Virus record (IMG/VR): IMGVR_UViG_3300048930_000060
Coordinates: 1 to 44,586 of that record
From: a virus
Length of the DNA: 44,586 nt
Reading direction: 5' to 3' (one strand)
Shown here: positions 8,526 to 14,970 of the stretch, piece by piece
Layout: each line of letters opens with the position of its first letter
How positions within the stretch are numbered: the first letter of the stretch is position 1
Notes under the pieces: model-generated
Told to the model about the DNA's origin: nothing
Seen by the model: the letters and a program-made list of their open reading frames with translations, nothing else
The model's database searches: none
Program-made: the position numbers and the translations under genes

Positions 8526-8782
8526 TAGATCACCGACACATCAATTGTACTTCCGGCATTCCCGCCGAGGATTGTAGCCCTAATTGTGGTGCCAGTTTTT
8601 GTGTCATAGAAGCGCCAACACGGGGCAAAGATCACCTCCAGAGGGGCATAGTCGAGGGAGTCGGCACTCACCTCCAAAAGAACGGTGTTTCCTGCCATCG
8701 GCCCAGAAACGATCACTTGACACGTTGATGTCAACGCTTGTGTCGCTGTAAGCGGGCTACTGTTTGTAATTAGTGCTGCCAT
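8525..8782 (-). CDS. Hypothetical small beta-rich protein
   Basis: 85 residues, beginning in a TAATG overlap with the basic protein gene and ending in a TAATG overlap with the next one. The sequence alternates hydrophobic and Thr/Ser/Gly residues (TCQVIVSGPMAGNTVLLEVS, then IRATILGGNAGSTIDVSVI). This suggests an all-beta sandwich such as a small head-decoration or fibre-like domain. It has two Cys, no signal peptide and no membrane segment. No family recognised; the virion role is an inference from the late operon. Confidence 0.65.
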   Translation of the reverse strand: MAALITNSSPLTATQALTSTCQVIVSGPMAGNTVLLEVSADSLDYAPLEVIFAPCWRFYDTKTGTTIRATILGGNAGSTIDVSVI

Positions 8783-9219
8783 TACTTCTTCCTCCCCATC
8801 TGTCCTTTAGTCTTCGGCCTACCCTTCACAGATTTTACCTTCTTGTTCTCACTGCGGATAGAGGAGACAGCATCTGCTGCCAACAACCCCATCCCAACTG
8901 GGCCAGCGAAACGGCTAGCCGCTTTCAAAAGCCCCTTGCTTGCTGTCTTAGCCACTGGTTTCAGGTTGGCTTTCATAGCCCTCTTCGTTTTAGAGACTAC
9001 AGCCTTCTTCTGGGCCTTGTCCATCCTACCTTTAGGATCAGTTGTACGGGAGACAATGGCCTTCGTGTTGGGTGAAGCGTTGGTTTTCGCTATAGACTTG
9101 GTGCCTAAACGGCTTACACTACCACCTCTTGGGCCTAAATCAGCGGGTGCTCCCTTAAGCCGGGGTTTCGCTGTATTCGCTCTCGCACCTATCTTCGTCT
9201 TCGGGTATGCCTTCGCCAT
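8782..9219 (-). CDS. Very basic hypothetical late protein
   Basis: 145 residues, very rich in Lys, Arg and Ala and almost without acidic residues in its first 110 positions. A short hydrophobic Gly/Ala patch (FAGPVGMGLLAADAV) lies near residues 107-121, and the end is strongly basic (GRPKTKGQMGRKK). Such composition suggests DNA binding or packing with the genome. It overlaps the 3' end of the preceding gene by 65 bases in another frame. GAGG lies directly against the ATG, so the exact start is less certain. No family recognised. Confidence 0.65.
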   Translation of the reverse strand: MAKAYPKTKIGARANTAKPRLKGAPADLGPRGGSVSRLGTKSIAKTNASPNTKAIVSRTTDPKGRMDKAQKKAVVSKTKRAMKANLKPVAKTASKGLLKAASRFAGPVGMGLLAADAVSSIRSENKKVKSVKGRPKTKGQMGRKK

Positions 9220-9547
9220 CCTCTACCTCTGTGTATTCAGTCTCTATGTAAGTGGCTGTAGCCACCCCCATCAGGTTATTCAGTCTGTCATTAATCTCCC
9301 TCTCAGACATATCTTTAACATCTGTCTTAATAGTGAGACGGGTTTCTTTGGTTACACCAGCCAGTTCCAGCACTTCGACAGCAGCTTTCAGCCTTACGGA
9401 GTCTGCCTTGCTATTCCTCATCAGGTGTTCTAGGGTGTCTACGGCCTCTGGAGCTAGCACTTCTATCTTCTTGAGCACCTCTCTGGGGGCTAAGTAGGTG
9501 CCACTGGTACGAGCTACCAGATCAATCATAGAAGATGTGGCTTTCAT
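9155..9547 (-). CDS. Putative terminase small subunit
   Basis: About 130 residues and the first long gene of the late operon. Helices around residues 15-70 (LAPREVLKKIEVLAPEAVDT, then RLKAAVEVLELAGVTKETRL) look like the compact helical repeat seen in small-terminase-type DNA-recognition subunits (pac-site recognition). The C-terminal 40 residues are acidic. The position ahead of terL, separated by three small genes, supports the call. The chosen start is ATG 9547; an in-frame TTG at 9568 is possible, and neither has a strong Shine-Dalgarno. The family is not certain; a small regulatory DNA-binding protein is an alternative. Confidence 0.55.
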   Translation of the reverse strand: MKATSSMIDLVARTSGTYLAPREVLKKIEVLAPEAVDTLEHLMRNSKADSVRLKAAVEVLELAGVTKETRLTIKTDVKDMSEREINDRLNNLMGVATATYIETEYTEVEDGEGIPEDEDRCESEYSETPA

Positions 9548-9689
9548 TGTACGTATGTCTTTAGACAAAGGGAGTCTCTAAGTTATCTCCCCCATTGGAT
9601 TGGGGAGGGAGTGTCTGTTGTCACTATCTCAACAGTTACCTATCTACTATAGCTACAGTAGGTGTCTGTTGTAAGAGAAGAATAAGAAG
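9548..9689 (-). other. Untranslated leader of the late operon
   Basis: Non-coding stretch between the short leader reading frame and the putative small-terminase gene. It holds two exact copies of the 11-mer GTGTCTGTTGT (9611-9621 and 9662-9672), 51 bp apart. It also has a hairpin CTCCCCC...TGGGGAG at 9587-9607 and an imperfect dyad around 9640-9661 (TACTATAGCTACAGTAG). These may control late expression (antitermination or a protein-binding leader), but nothing identifies the factor. Confidence 0.4.
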
Positions 9690-9770
9690 CTAGAAGTACC
9701 AATCACCATGAATCTTCGATTCACGCTTCTTGGGAAACTCTAACCTCGCTAACGCTTCGGAGAGTTTCAT
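9690..9770 (-). CDS. Possible leaderless 26-aa leader peptide of the late transcript
   Basis: A 27-codon frame (residues begin MKLSEALARLEFPKK) whose ATG lies only about six bases downstream of the expected transcription start of the strong late promoter. It would therefore be translated from a leaderless mRNA. The same DNA also contains an 8-bp inverted repeat (9734-9741 with 9761-9768), so a hairpin covering the frame is an alternative explanation. The composition is protein-like (amphipathic helix, then basic), but the frame is too short to be sure. Confidence 0.3.
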   Translation of the reverse strand: MKLSEALARLEFPKKRESKIHGDWYF

Positions 9771-9781
9771 TCTGTACTAAT

Positions 9782-9811
9782 ATTATACCATTTTGTTTCC
9801 TACCTTGTCAA
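9782..9811 (-). promoter_or_regulatory. Strong sigma-70 promoter for the late (leftward) operon
   Basis: On the minus strand: TTGACA (9811-9806), an 18-base spacer, an extended minus-10 TGG and a perfect TATAAT (9787-9782), followed by ATTAGTACAGA. The word TGGTATAATATTAGTA is shared with the promoters at 16621 and 21283. Both boxes are consensus for the host RNA polymerase, and no phage polymerase gene is present. It would drive the genes from 9770 leftward through the circular junction. Confidence 0.85.
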
Positions 9812-10037
9812 TAGTCATTTAGTGACAATTTTCTTCTTTTCTTCCAACTCCTTGATATTTCAGCAGTTTTATTTTCTGGTAGTAGTCCCCTTCGTAGTGC
9901 AGTTTTGCCCCTGTTATAACCAAAAAGCATACCACTTGGGCAGAAGACCCCCTCTCCGGCAGAGAGAGGATGGAACCACCCACCCGCGAAGGCAGCGCTC
10001 AAGGTGGTGCTGGGGGTGTCGCTGGCGCTCCTTGTAG

Positions 10038-10138
10038 ACACCACTGTTGATCACTACCGCGACTAGTGAACACCACTGTTGACTACTAGCTAAGTCTGAG
10101 ATTCAGACTTACTAATGAACACCAGTGTTGACTACTAC
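10038..10138 (+). repeat. Three direct repeats in the divergent control region
   Basis: Copies begin at 10038, 10070 and 10120. The second (10068-10088) and third (10118-10138) match over 20 of 21 bases of GAACACCA(C/G)TGTTGACTACTA; the first shares the core ACACCACTGTTGA followed by tCACTAC. Offsets are 32 and 50 bp. The AAGTCTGA dyad sits between copies two and three. They could be iterons or operator sites. Confidence 0.7.
10092..10110. repeat. AGTCTGA-type dyad, perfect copy
   Basis: AAGTCTGA and TCAGACTT arms of eight bases each around a three-base loop. It is one of a dispersed family in this genome with the core AGTCTGA-N3/4-TCAGACT. It lies between two direct repeats in the non-coding divergent region, so it is the copy best placed to be an operator. 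Confidence 0.8.
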
Positions 10139-10323
10139 TGAAACATAGCCCGCACTATAAAACAATTGGCATAGTGTGTGACGAGAGGTGAAGGTTACCT
10201 TTACGTTAACGTAAGCCTGCCCTCCACCTTGCTTGCCTGCCAGTGTTGTAATCAACACGTTGTTCACTACTACCTAGTAAAAGTTAGTTAGTATTATTAA
10301 AGCAATTATTTGTTATTGCCCGC

Positions 10324-10352
10324 TTGCAGACAGTAAATAGCGCAACTATAAT
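10324..10352 (+). promoter_or_regulatory. Sigma-70 type promoter for the first rightward gene
   Basis: TTGCAG (10324-10329), a spacer of exactly 17 bases and a perfect TATAAT (10347-10352). The start codon of the 10398 gene follows about 40 bases later, after GGAGGA. The minus-35 is weak (three of six), so an activator may help. Confidence 0.6.
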
Positions 10353-10397
10353 CTACCTATCCGCCCCATTCAGGTGGCGGCATTGGAGGATACTGTT

Positions 10398-11213
10398 ATG
10401 AACACCAACTATTCACAGTTTGGGCCTATTGATTCCGTATTGAATGAAATCCACGTTGATGATAGCCGTGAAGCTAAAGCACAACGCAGCGCGTCATTGG
10501 CCCACCACATTGCAATAGATCAGCACAATATACACTTGTATCGCGGCGACACTTCTCGCGCCTTTGATCAGGAAGCAGAAGAGACACGAGAGCATAACAG
10601 CCAGCGTCTGGTAAACAAGCGCTTGCGAGCGGTGATTAAATCAGCGGAGGTGCTGCGTGGTAGGCCGTTATCTATTGATCCTTGGAACCGTATCACTGAC
10701 CCTGAGGTAGCGTTAGCGGGCGGCATATCTCCGGAGGTTTTGGCAATACTACAAGCGGAAGAAGGGTATACGCCAGACTGTGGCGAGGATGCTGATTATG
10801 ATAAGGCTATGCGTACCATTGACTACCTGCCACGCAAGCTCTCAAAAGAAGAATGGAAGCGGCACAAGCAAATCAATGAAAACGTATTAGGTTTGGCACA
10901 CTGGCAATACGATAGCAGGATGCCAGCTAAGCCAGAAGTAATTGCAGAATACGTGGAAGATAATGCGCGTGTCACTGTCCTGTCCCCGTCTACTACGCGC
11001 TCACAGTTTGCCGGGGATTATTTGCTGGATGCTGACAAATACCGGGAACACTTGAACACTTGCGCCCACCGTCGCGTATTGTCTGTGATGAAACAATGCG
11101 GTCTTGTGTACGCCGACCGTCCGACAAAGATCAAGAAAACAACTCGCAAGCCACGCCGCTCACGCGACCAGATACGCGCTGATTTAATAGCGGCTGGAAA
11201 GACCGTCCGTTAG
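10398..11213 (+). CDS. Hypothetical 271-aa protein in its own transcription unit
   Basis: I set the start at ATG 10398 because GGAGGA lies seven bases upstream; an in-frame ATG at 10374 has no ribosome site. The protein is hydrophilic and mostly helical, with a strongly basic C-terminus (TKIKKTTRKPRRSRDQ). A long central part carries many acidic and His residues. No catalytic or zinc motif is evident and I do not recognise the family. It is bracketed by its own promoter and a strong intrinsic terminator, and its codon use is more CG-rich than the replication genes. These are the marks of an independently acquired early gene, possibly acting against the host. Confidence 0.8.
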   Translation: MNTNYSQFGPIDSVLNEIHVDDSREAKAQRSASLAHHIAIDQHNIHLYRGDTSRAFDQEAEETREHNSQRLVNKRLRAVIKSAEVLRGRPLSIDPWNRITDPEVALAGGISPEVLAILQAEEGYTPDCGEDADYDKAMRTIDYLPRKLSKEEWKRHKQINENVLGLAHWQYDSRMPAKPEVIAEYVEDNARVTVLSPSTTRSQFAGDYLLDADKYREHLNTCAHRRVLSVMKQCGLVYADRPTKIKKTTRKPRRSRDQIRADLIAAGKTVR

Positions 11214-11232
11214 TCCTACACTTCCCATCTAT

Positions 11233-11257
11233 AGCCCCGACTAGTCGGGGCTTTTTT
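11233..11257 (+). terminator. Rho-independent terminator
   Basis: A perfect inverted repeat AGCCCCGAC-TA-GTCGGGGCT is followed directly by six T. It lies about 20 bases after the stop of the preceding gene and should end its transcript, separating it from the rest of the rightward operon. Confidence 0.93.
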
Positions 11258-11383
11258 ATGCCTGCTAGATTCACCGCTATTGAACGATACACTTACCCTG
11301 GGCGTTGCTAAGCTTCCCCATGCTAGGATTATGAGAGTAACTGTTAGAGTAGCGTCTGGTAATCGGGCATTATGTTAGTTATC

Positions 11384-11611
11384 ACTATTAAAACACCTAG
11401 TCACCTATTAGTAAGAATGCGGCATTCTAACGCATTCGGGCGAGTAGATAGTACGGCGCTAATCACAAAAGGTTAGCAATGACTATTAAAACAGACACTC
11501 GCCTATTAGTAAGGAAAGGCAAGTTACTAGCCAAGCGCAGCAAGCGCGACAAGGTAACAAAAGCTAGTGATGACTATTAAAGCATCTAGTCATCTATTAG
11601 TAGGGAAAAGC
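11384..11611 (+). repeat. Three ~35-bp direct repeats spaced 98 and 91 bp
   Basis: Copies start at 11384, 11482 and 11573. All share ACTATTAAAxCA at the 5' end and CTATTAGTAxGgAAAxGCAA-like sequence at the 3' end (copies two and three share more of the tail). Regular spacing in non-coding DNA suggests binding sites, an origin array or repeated small-RNA units. Confidence 0.75.
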
Positions 11612-11933
11612 AAAGTCGCCAGCTAAAGCGATGTTTCATCGCGCCTAAAGGCGACAATCTTTAAACGCTACCTACTGGCGTATAAATGCAGGAAGGCTAT
11701 CTATTGACACGATAGTCACAGCACTCAATGGATAATGCGGCGGTTGGGGTAGTTCGGCCCGACGTGCAGTGAGAATCCGTGCAGAAAGTGTACATAGATT
11801 GGTGATATGTCGGTGAAATGGACTCGTCGGAAGGCGGGGATTTCCCATTGATGTTGAGCTGGTGCTACGATTGTGCATAAGTATGTGAAGGGCGACGTCA
11901 TTGAGGATATATGATATAGGTGTTTGGTCAAGA

Positions 11934-11952
11934 AAGTCTGACTTTTCAGACT
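11934..11952. repeat. AGTCTGA-type dyad, perfect core, upstream of the 11994 gene
   Basis: AGTCTGA-CTTT-TCAGACT, about 40 bases before the start codon of the next gene and just ahead of a TATACAAT-like box (11963-11970). The position suits an operator or a 5' leader hairpin. Confidence 0.75.
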
Positions 11953-11993
11953 ACCAGACCCCTATACAATGTATCCTAACGGGAGATATGTAT

Positions 11994-12473
11994 ATGAAAT
12001 ATATAGAAAAGCAATTGAATGACGTTGATGGCTCTATCAAGGCGGCTATTGCTAGCTACGGCAAGACTAAAAACCTTGTACAAGTAGCGGCTGTGGCTAT
12101 CCTGATCCATGCTGAAAAGTGCGGGGATTATTCCAAGGCTAACACCTTGATTGAAGGGCTTGTTGGCCTGAATCAGGCGGCATTGGTGGAATTCTTTGTG
12201 CAATTCGGCGGATTGACGGTATCGAAAGGTGCTAAAAAGTTCGACGGCTGGAGCGGGAAGGGCGCTGTCAAGGTGGAGGAGGGCAAGCTCACGATGTGGT
12301 ATGACCTGAAGAAGCAGAACCCGTGGGCAGGGTTTAACCTGAAGGCGGAGATGCTCAAGCTGGTCACTAAGGCGGAAAATGCTATCGAAAAGGCAGAAGA
12401 AGCGCCTGAATTGGAGAGCATTGTCACTGTCGATGCCCAAGTATTGGGCGAGCTGCGCAGGCTTTGCGCCTGA
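11994..12473 (+). CDS. Conserved phage hypothetical protein, 159 aa
   Basis: The start ATG 11994 (MKYIEKQLNDVDGSIKAAI) is preferred over the upstream in-frame codons because GGGAG lies eight bases before it. The N-terminal half (SIKAAIASYGKTKNLVQVAA, then HAEKCGDYSKANTLIEGL) is helical and resembles a small family of podovirus proteins of unknown function. A central YDLKKQNPWAGFNLKAEM is more polar and the C-terminus is acidic. It is soluble with no enzymatic motif. It is the first gene after the repeat-rich stretch and the AAGTCTGA dyad, so it is probably expressed early. Confidence 0.75.
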   Translation: MKYIEKQLNDVDGSIKAAIASYGKTKNLVQVAAVAILIHAEKCGDYSKANTLIEGLVGLNQAALVEFFVQFGGLTVSKGAKKFDGWSGKGAVKVEEGKLTMWYDLKKQNPWAGFNLKAEMLKLVTKAENAIEKAEEAPELESIVTVDAQVLGELRRLCA

Positions 12474-12498
12474 TAGTCTGAGTACCAGACATTTAACA

Positions 12499-12526
12499 AA
12501 GAGTGTTAGTGGAGGCTAGCACTCTT
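12499..12526 (+). promoter_or_regulatory. Hairpin displaying GGAGG in its loop
   Basis: An 11-bp stem AAGAGTGTTAG / CTAGCACTCTT (one G-U type pair) closes a six-base loop TGGAGG. No T-run follows, so it is not an obvious terminator. A second inverted repeat, GTACTTCC...GGAAGTAC, follows before the 12612 gene. It may be a leader hairpin that presents or hides a ribosome-binding sequence. Confidence 0.5.
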
Positions 12527-12611
12527 GATTAAGTGTTTGTATTGTACTTCCTGTAAGTCGGATATGTTACAATCGCAGGGAAGTACCTCTATTGATTGGA
12601 AGGAGTGGGTT

Positions 12612-12779
12612 ATGTCTATACAAGAGATGCTTGCAAGGGAATTGTTAGATCAATACAACCTTGCATTGGTAGGAATAGGGCCGGATTGTGCTGCTACTAT
12701 GCCAATCAGTGAGTATATCGCTATGATGAAGCGGTTCACTGAGTTGGAAAAGGAAGTAATGTTCCGTTTGGTTGGGTAA
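12612..12779 (+). CDS. Hypothetical 55-aa protein
   Basis: The start ATG 12612 follows AAGGAG at good spacing; the frame is open further upstream from a TTG, but without support. The peptide (begins MSIQEMLARELLDQYN) is a soluble helical protein with a central IGPDCAATMPISEYIAMM stretch. No known motif. It is part of the string of small early genes ahead of the vWA protein, and its function is unknown. Confidence 0.65.
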   Translation: MSIQEMLARELLDQYNLALVGIGPDCAATMPISEYIAMMKRFTELEKEVMFRLVG

Positions 12780-12831
12780 GAAAGGACTCCGTTACGCACA
12801 TGGATGTGCCAATTATTCGAGGAGAAGGGCA

Positions 12832-13044
12832 ATGACAAAGAAAGATTATGAAAAGATGGCTGCATTCATAGCCTCTCAAGTGGAGTATTACCTAGCATTG
12901 GGTGCTGTTCCAATTGTTGAAGCTGCGTATTGCAGGGTGTTTGGTAGCATTGTTTCTGGGATGGCTGACTTATATGCAAGTGACAACCCTAGATTTAATA
13001 GGGAGAAGTTTGTACAGGCGTGTCTTAACGAGGTCAGAAAGTGA
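12832..13044 (+). CDS. Hypothetical 70-aa phage protein
   Basis: The start ATG 12832 has GAGGAGAAGG just upstream and is preferred over the earlier in-frame ATG. The sequence MTKKDYEKMAAFIASQVEYY continues to a C-terminal DNPRFNREKFVQACLNE. This pattern (an N-terminal KKDYE..A.. helix and a final DNPRFxxxKFxxAC) is widespread in small early phage proteins of unknown role. Its stop overlaps the next start (GTGA). Confidence 0.75.
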   Translation: MTKKDYEKMAAFIASQVEYYLALGAVPIVEAAYCRVFGSIVSGMADLYASDNPRFNREKFVQACLNEVRK

Positions 13045-13163
13045 ACATCTTCTATGGCTTGGCCACTGGCGTGGCGTTTGGGTTGATGATAGACTACCCG
13101 ATGTATTCTAGCGGCATACTTGTGCTATCATTCATTGGATGTTACATTAACAGCGACGATTAA
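13041..13163 (+). CDS. Small 40-aa membrane protein
   Basis: A short gene starting at GTG 13041 in a GTGA overlap with the preceding stop. The peptide (NIFYGLATGVAFGLMIDYP, then SSGILVLSFIGCYINSDD) is almost wholly hydrophobic with two short membrane-like segments and a charged tail. Coupling to the gene before it and normal codon use support expression. It may be a small inner-membrane protein; function unknown. Confidence 0.55.
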   Translation: MNIFYGLATGVAFGLMIDYPMYSSGILVLSFIGCYINSDD

Positions 13164-13200
13164 AGGCGGCTGTTATAACATTGTTATAAGGAGAAAGACA

Positions 13201-13299
13201 ATGCACAAGTCTGACTGTTCAGAGTATGCAATTGACAGGCAACAACTTGTACAACAACTGATACAGCAATGGCTGGAGGGGGTGAAAGGTGTACGATAG
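13201..13299 (+). CDS. Hypothetical 32-aa peptide
   Basis: ATG 13201 follows AAGGAG at ideal spacing, and the frame (MHKSDCSEYAIDRQQLVQ onward) runs to a stop that overlaps the start of the vWA gene by 11 bases. It is helical and Gln-rich. One imperfect AAGTCTGA...TCAGAGT dyad (13207-13225) lies in its first codons. It may act as a coupling leader for the large gene behind it. Confidence 0.5.
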   Translation: MHKSDCSEYAIDRQQLVQQLIQQWLEGVKGVR

Positions 13300-14965
13300 T
13301 AGAGGGTTATTCCTAGCAGTACAACGTGTAGCAGGGGCTAACAAGCTCAAGCTGGTGCAAGAAGAAGGATGCACTCAGCCGTGTACGGATATGAAATCAG
13401 GGGAGGTGTTTGTACCTAGACTTAATCCCTTCTGGCCTCCTGAACTAGTAGATAAATGGCTTGGTGAGGTGTATCACGAGATTGGGCATCATGCCCCAGA
13501 GCTTGGTGATATGCTGCCGTTAATGGACGCTATCAAGCTCAAGTGTGACAGCTTGCTGGGTAAGCTGATGAATGTGTTTGAAGATGTACGTAATGAGATG
13601 AATCATCGCGGTAGATTCCCCGGTAGGGATGTATCACTCTCTCGTATACAAGCCTTCTATTGTAAGAAGGGCGTTGAGTCTATCAAGGAACATGGCCTAC
13701 CTACTGATGATAAGGATATGTGTCTAGTAGCTCAGGCATTAGCATTGGCCTACGACTGGCGTAAGAAGTACCAACCTGATCTTGCCTTGCCGTCCTTGCA
13801 GTTCAGCGAGATGGTGGAGTGGGGCCGTTACTCTCATCTGCAATCGCGGCTTGATACGCTGCTCACTGCTCAGGATGTACATGACCTGGCTCTTGAGTTC
13901 CTTGAAGAATCACCTGACCACGATAAGGAAGAAGAGGAGGAGAAAGCTACTCAACCCGGAGAAGGTGAGGGTGAAGAGGGGGAAGGCGAAGGTGAGGGGG
14001 GAAGTGGTAAGTCTGATGGTTCAGACGATGATGAAGGTAAGCCTACCGGTGGTAAGGTGAGCTATAAGGACTTGATGGGTCATCTGCACAGTGATAAGCG
14101 TGGGGAAGGCTACCAAGTAGAGATTGTCTACGACCATGAACACCGACACGACTACATTCCGTGGGAGGGGATGCGTGTTGTTCGTGCAAGGGACTTGGAT
14201 GCTGGAACCAAGACTACTAAAAATCTTATAACACGTTATTACGACAGCGGTAAGGTGTTGGCTAGCGTGGCTCGTAGGCTGTTCCAATCACGTACACAGT
14301 CCCGTACTAGCCACAATCATCTGACTGGTAGGCTGGATAAGCGTGATCTGTATCGTGTACCTAGCGGGAATAAGGATGTGTTCAAGCGTAAGGAGTTGGC
14401 TACCAACCCAAAGGGTACAGCACTGTTCCTTCTCACTGATGCATCTGGTAGTATGCAAAACGCTGATAAGTTCGAGGTGACAGGGGCAGCAGTTGCCCTA
14501 CTCAACGATGCCTGTAGTCCGCTGGGTATACCGTTGAAGATAGCGGCATTCACCGAGAGGTACCCGCAATGCTCACACTTTGTCGTGAAGGAGTATGACG
14601 AACGGAGAACACCCGAAGCTATCATTGATGACTACACTCGCATCGAAAAGGAGTTGTACCAGAATGCTGATGGTGAGTCAGTGATGTGGGCAGCAACTGA
14701 TCTAATCCAGCGCAAGGAAGCTAGGAAGATACTGATTGTCTTGTCTGATGGTCAGCCTTCTGCCGACAACGAAGGGGATGTATACACCTATACGAAGGAG
14801 GTGGTGAAGGCTGTTGCGAAATGGCCTAACATGGAAGTATATGGGATAGGGATACTTAGCGATGCTGTTAAGGATTTCTACCATGAGTACACTGTACTTA
14901 ACGATGTACACAAGCTCGAAGAATGTTTAATCAACCTTGTCAAAACCAAAATCTTTAAGGAGTAA
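13289..14965 (+). CDS. CobT-like protein: HExxH zincin-type domain plus vWA domain
   Basis: 558 residues from GTG 13289 (GGAGGGGGTGAAAG upstream). Residues 61-69 read VYHEIGHHA, an HExxH metallopeptidase-type zinc motif (H63, E64, H67). It is followed by LMNVFEDVRNEMNHRGRFPG, which could supply the third ligand and matches the CobT family pattern. Residues ~215-260 form a very acidic Glu/Gly linker. The C-terminal vWA domain has a MIDAS motif TDASGSM (D384), and LSDGQPS supplies a later metal-site Asp. The next gene encodes a MoxR/CobS-type AAA+ ATPase, so the two should form a remodelling complex like CobS-CobT or MoxR-vWA systems. Whether it acts on cobalt chelation, host proteins or phage particles is unknown. 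Confidence 0.85.
   Translation: MYDSRGLFLAVQRVAGANKLKLVQEEGCTQPCTDMKSGEVFVPRLNPFWPPELVDKWLGEVYHEIGHHAPELGDMLPLMDAIKLKCDSLLGKLMNVFEDVRNEMNHRGRFPGRDVSLSRIQAFYCKKGVESIKEHGLPTDDKDMCLVAQALALAYDWRKKYQPDLALPSLQFSEMVEWGRYSHLQSRLDTLLTAQDVHDLALEFLEESPDHDKEEEEEKATQPGEGEGEEGEGEGEGGSGKSDGSDDDEGKPTGGKVSYKDLMGHLHSDKRGEGYQVEIVYDHEHRHDYIPWEGMRVVRARDLDAGTKTTKNLITRYYDSGKVLASVARRLFQSRTQSRTSHNHLTGRLDKRDLYRVPSGNKDVFKRKELATNPKGTALFLLTDASGSMQNADKFEVTGAAVALLNDACSPLGIPLKIAAFTERYPQCSHFVVKEYDERRTPEAIIDDYTRIEKELYQNADGESVMWAATDLIQRKEARKILIVLSDGQPSADNEGDVYTYTKEVVKAVAKWPNMEVYGIGILSDAVKDFYHEYTVLNDVHKLEECLINLVKTKIFKE
14010..14027. repeat. AGTCTGA-type dyad, one mismatch, inside the vWA gene
   Basis: AGTCTGA-TGGT-TCAGACG, within the acidic linker code (KSDGSDDDE). 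It shows that the dyad family also occurs inside genes. Confidence 0.6.
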
Positions 14966-14970
14966 TGATT

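Larger units (their letters stand above)
9812..10323. other. Divergent control region rich in repeats and dyads
   Basis: No convincing gene in about 510 bases. It contains three direct repeats of ACACCA(C/G)TGTTGA (10038, 10070, 10120), a perfect dyad AAGTCTGA-GAT-TCAGACTT (10092-10110), and CACTAT...ATAGTG flanking AACAATTGG (10152-10177). It also has a perfect 14-bp palindrome TTACGTTAACGTAA (10201-10214) and a hairpin GTGTTG-TAAT-CAACAC (10243-10258). A GC-rich patch (9940-10035) stands out from AT-rich flanks. Together this looks like an operator and/or replication-origin region between the two divergent operons. Confidence 0.5.
11258..11993. other. Long non-coding stretch with repeats
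   Basis: About 735 bases without a convincing gene. The first half carries three diverged direct repeats (11384, 11482, 11573) and a hairpin AGAATGC-G-GCATTCT near 11412. The second half includes TTGACA at 11704 with GATAAT 21 bases on (spacing too long for a confident promoter), and the AAGTCTGA dyad at 11934, just ahead of the next gene. A run of very short same-frame readings from about 11806 to 11915 is interrupted by stops and is not called. It may hold small RNAs, an origin or a decayed gene. Confidence 0.45.

Noticed and set aside
9808-10044. 78-codon frame on the minus strand in the control region
   Set aside because: It crosses the minus-35 box of the late promoter, has no ribosome site, and its GC-rich part does not continue into a normal protein pattern.
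10092-10110. The AGTCTGA dyad as a Neisseria-type DNA uptake sequence
   Set aside because: It shares GTCTGA with that element but lacks the GCC lead, and nothing else points to such a host.
11704-11736. TTGACA followed by GATAAT as a promoter
   Set aside because: The spacer is 21 bases, too long for sigma-70.
11672-11931. Two overlapping minus-strand frames and short plus-strand readings (from about 11806) in the non-coding stretch
   Set aside because: No ribosome sites, no coding-like composition on the minus strand, and the plus-strand readings are broken by stops. At most a decayed gene.
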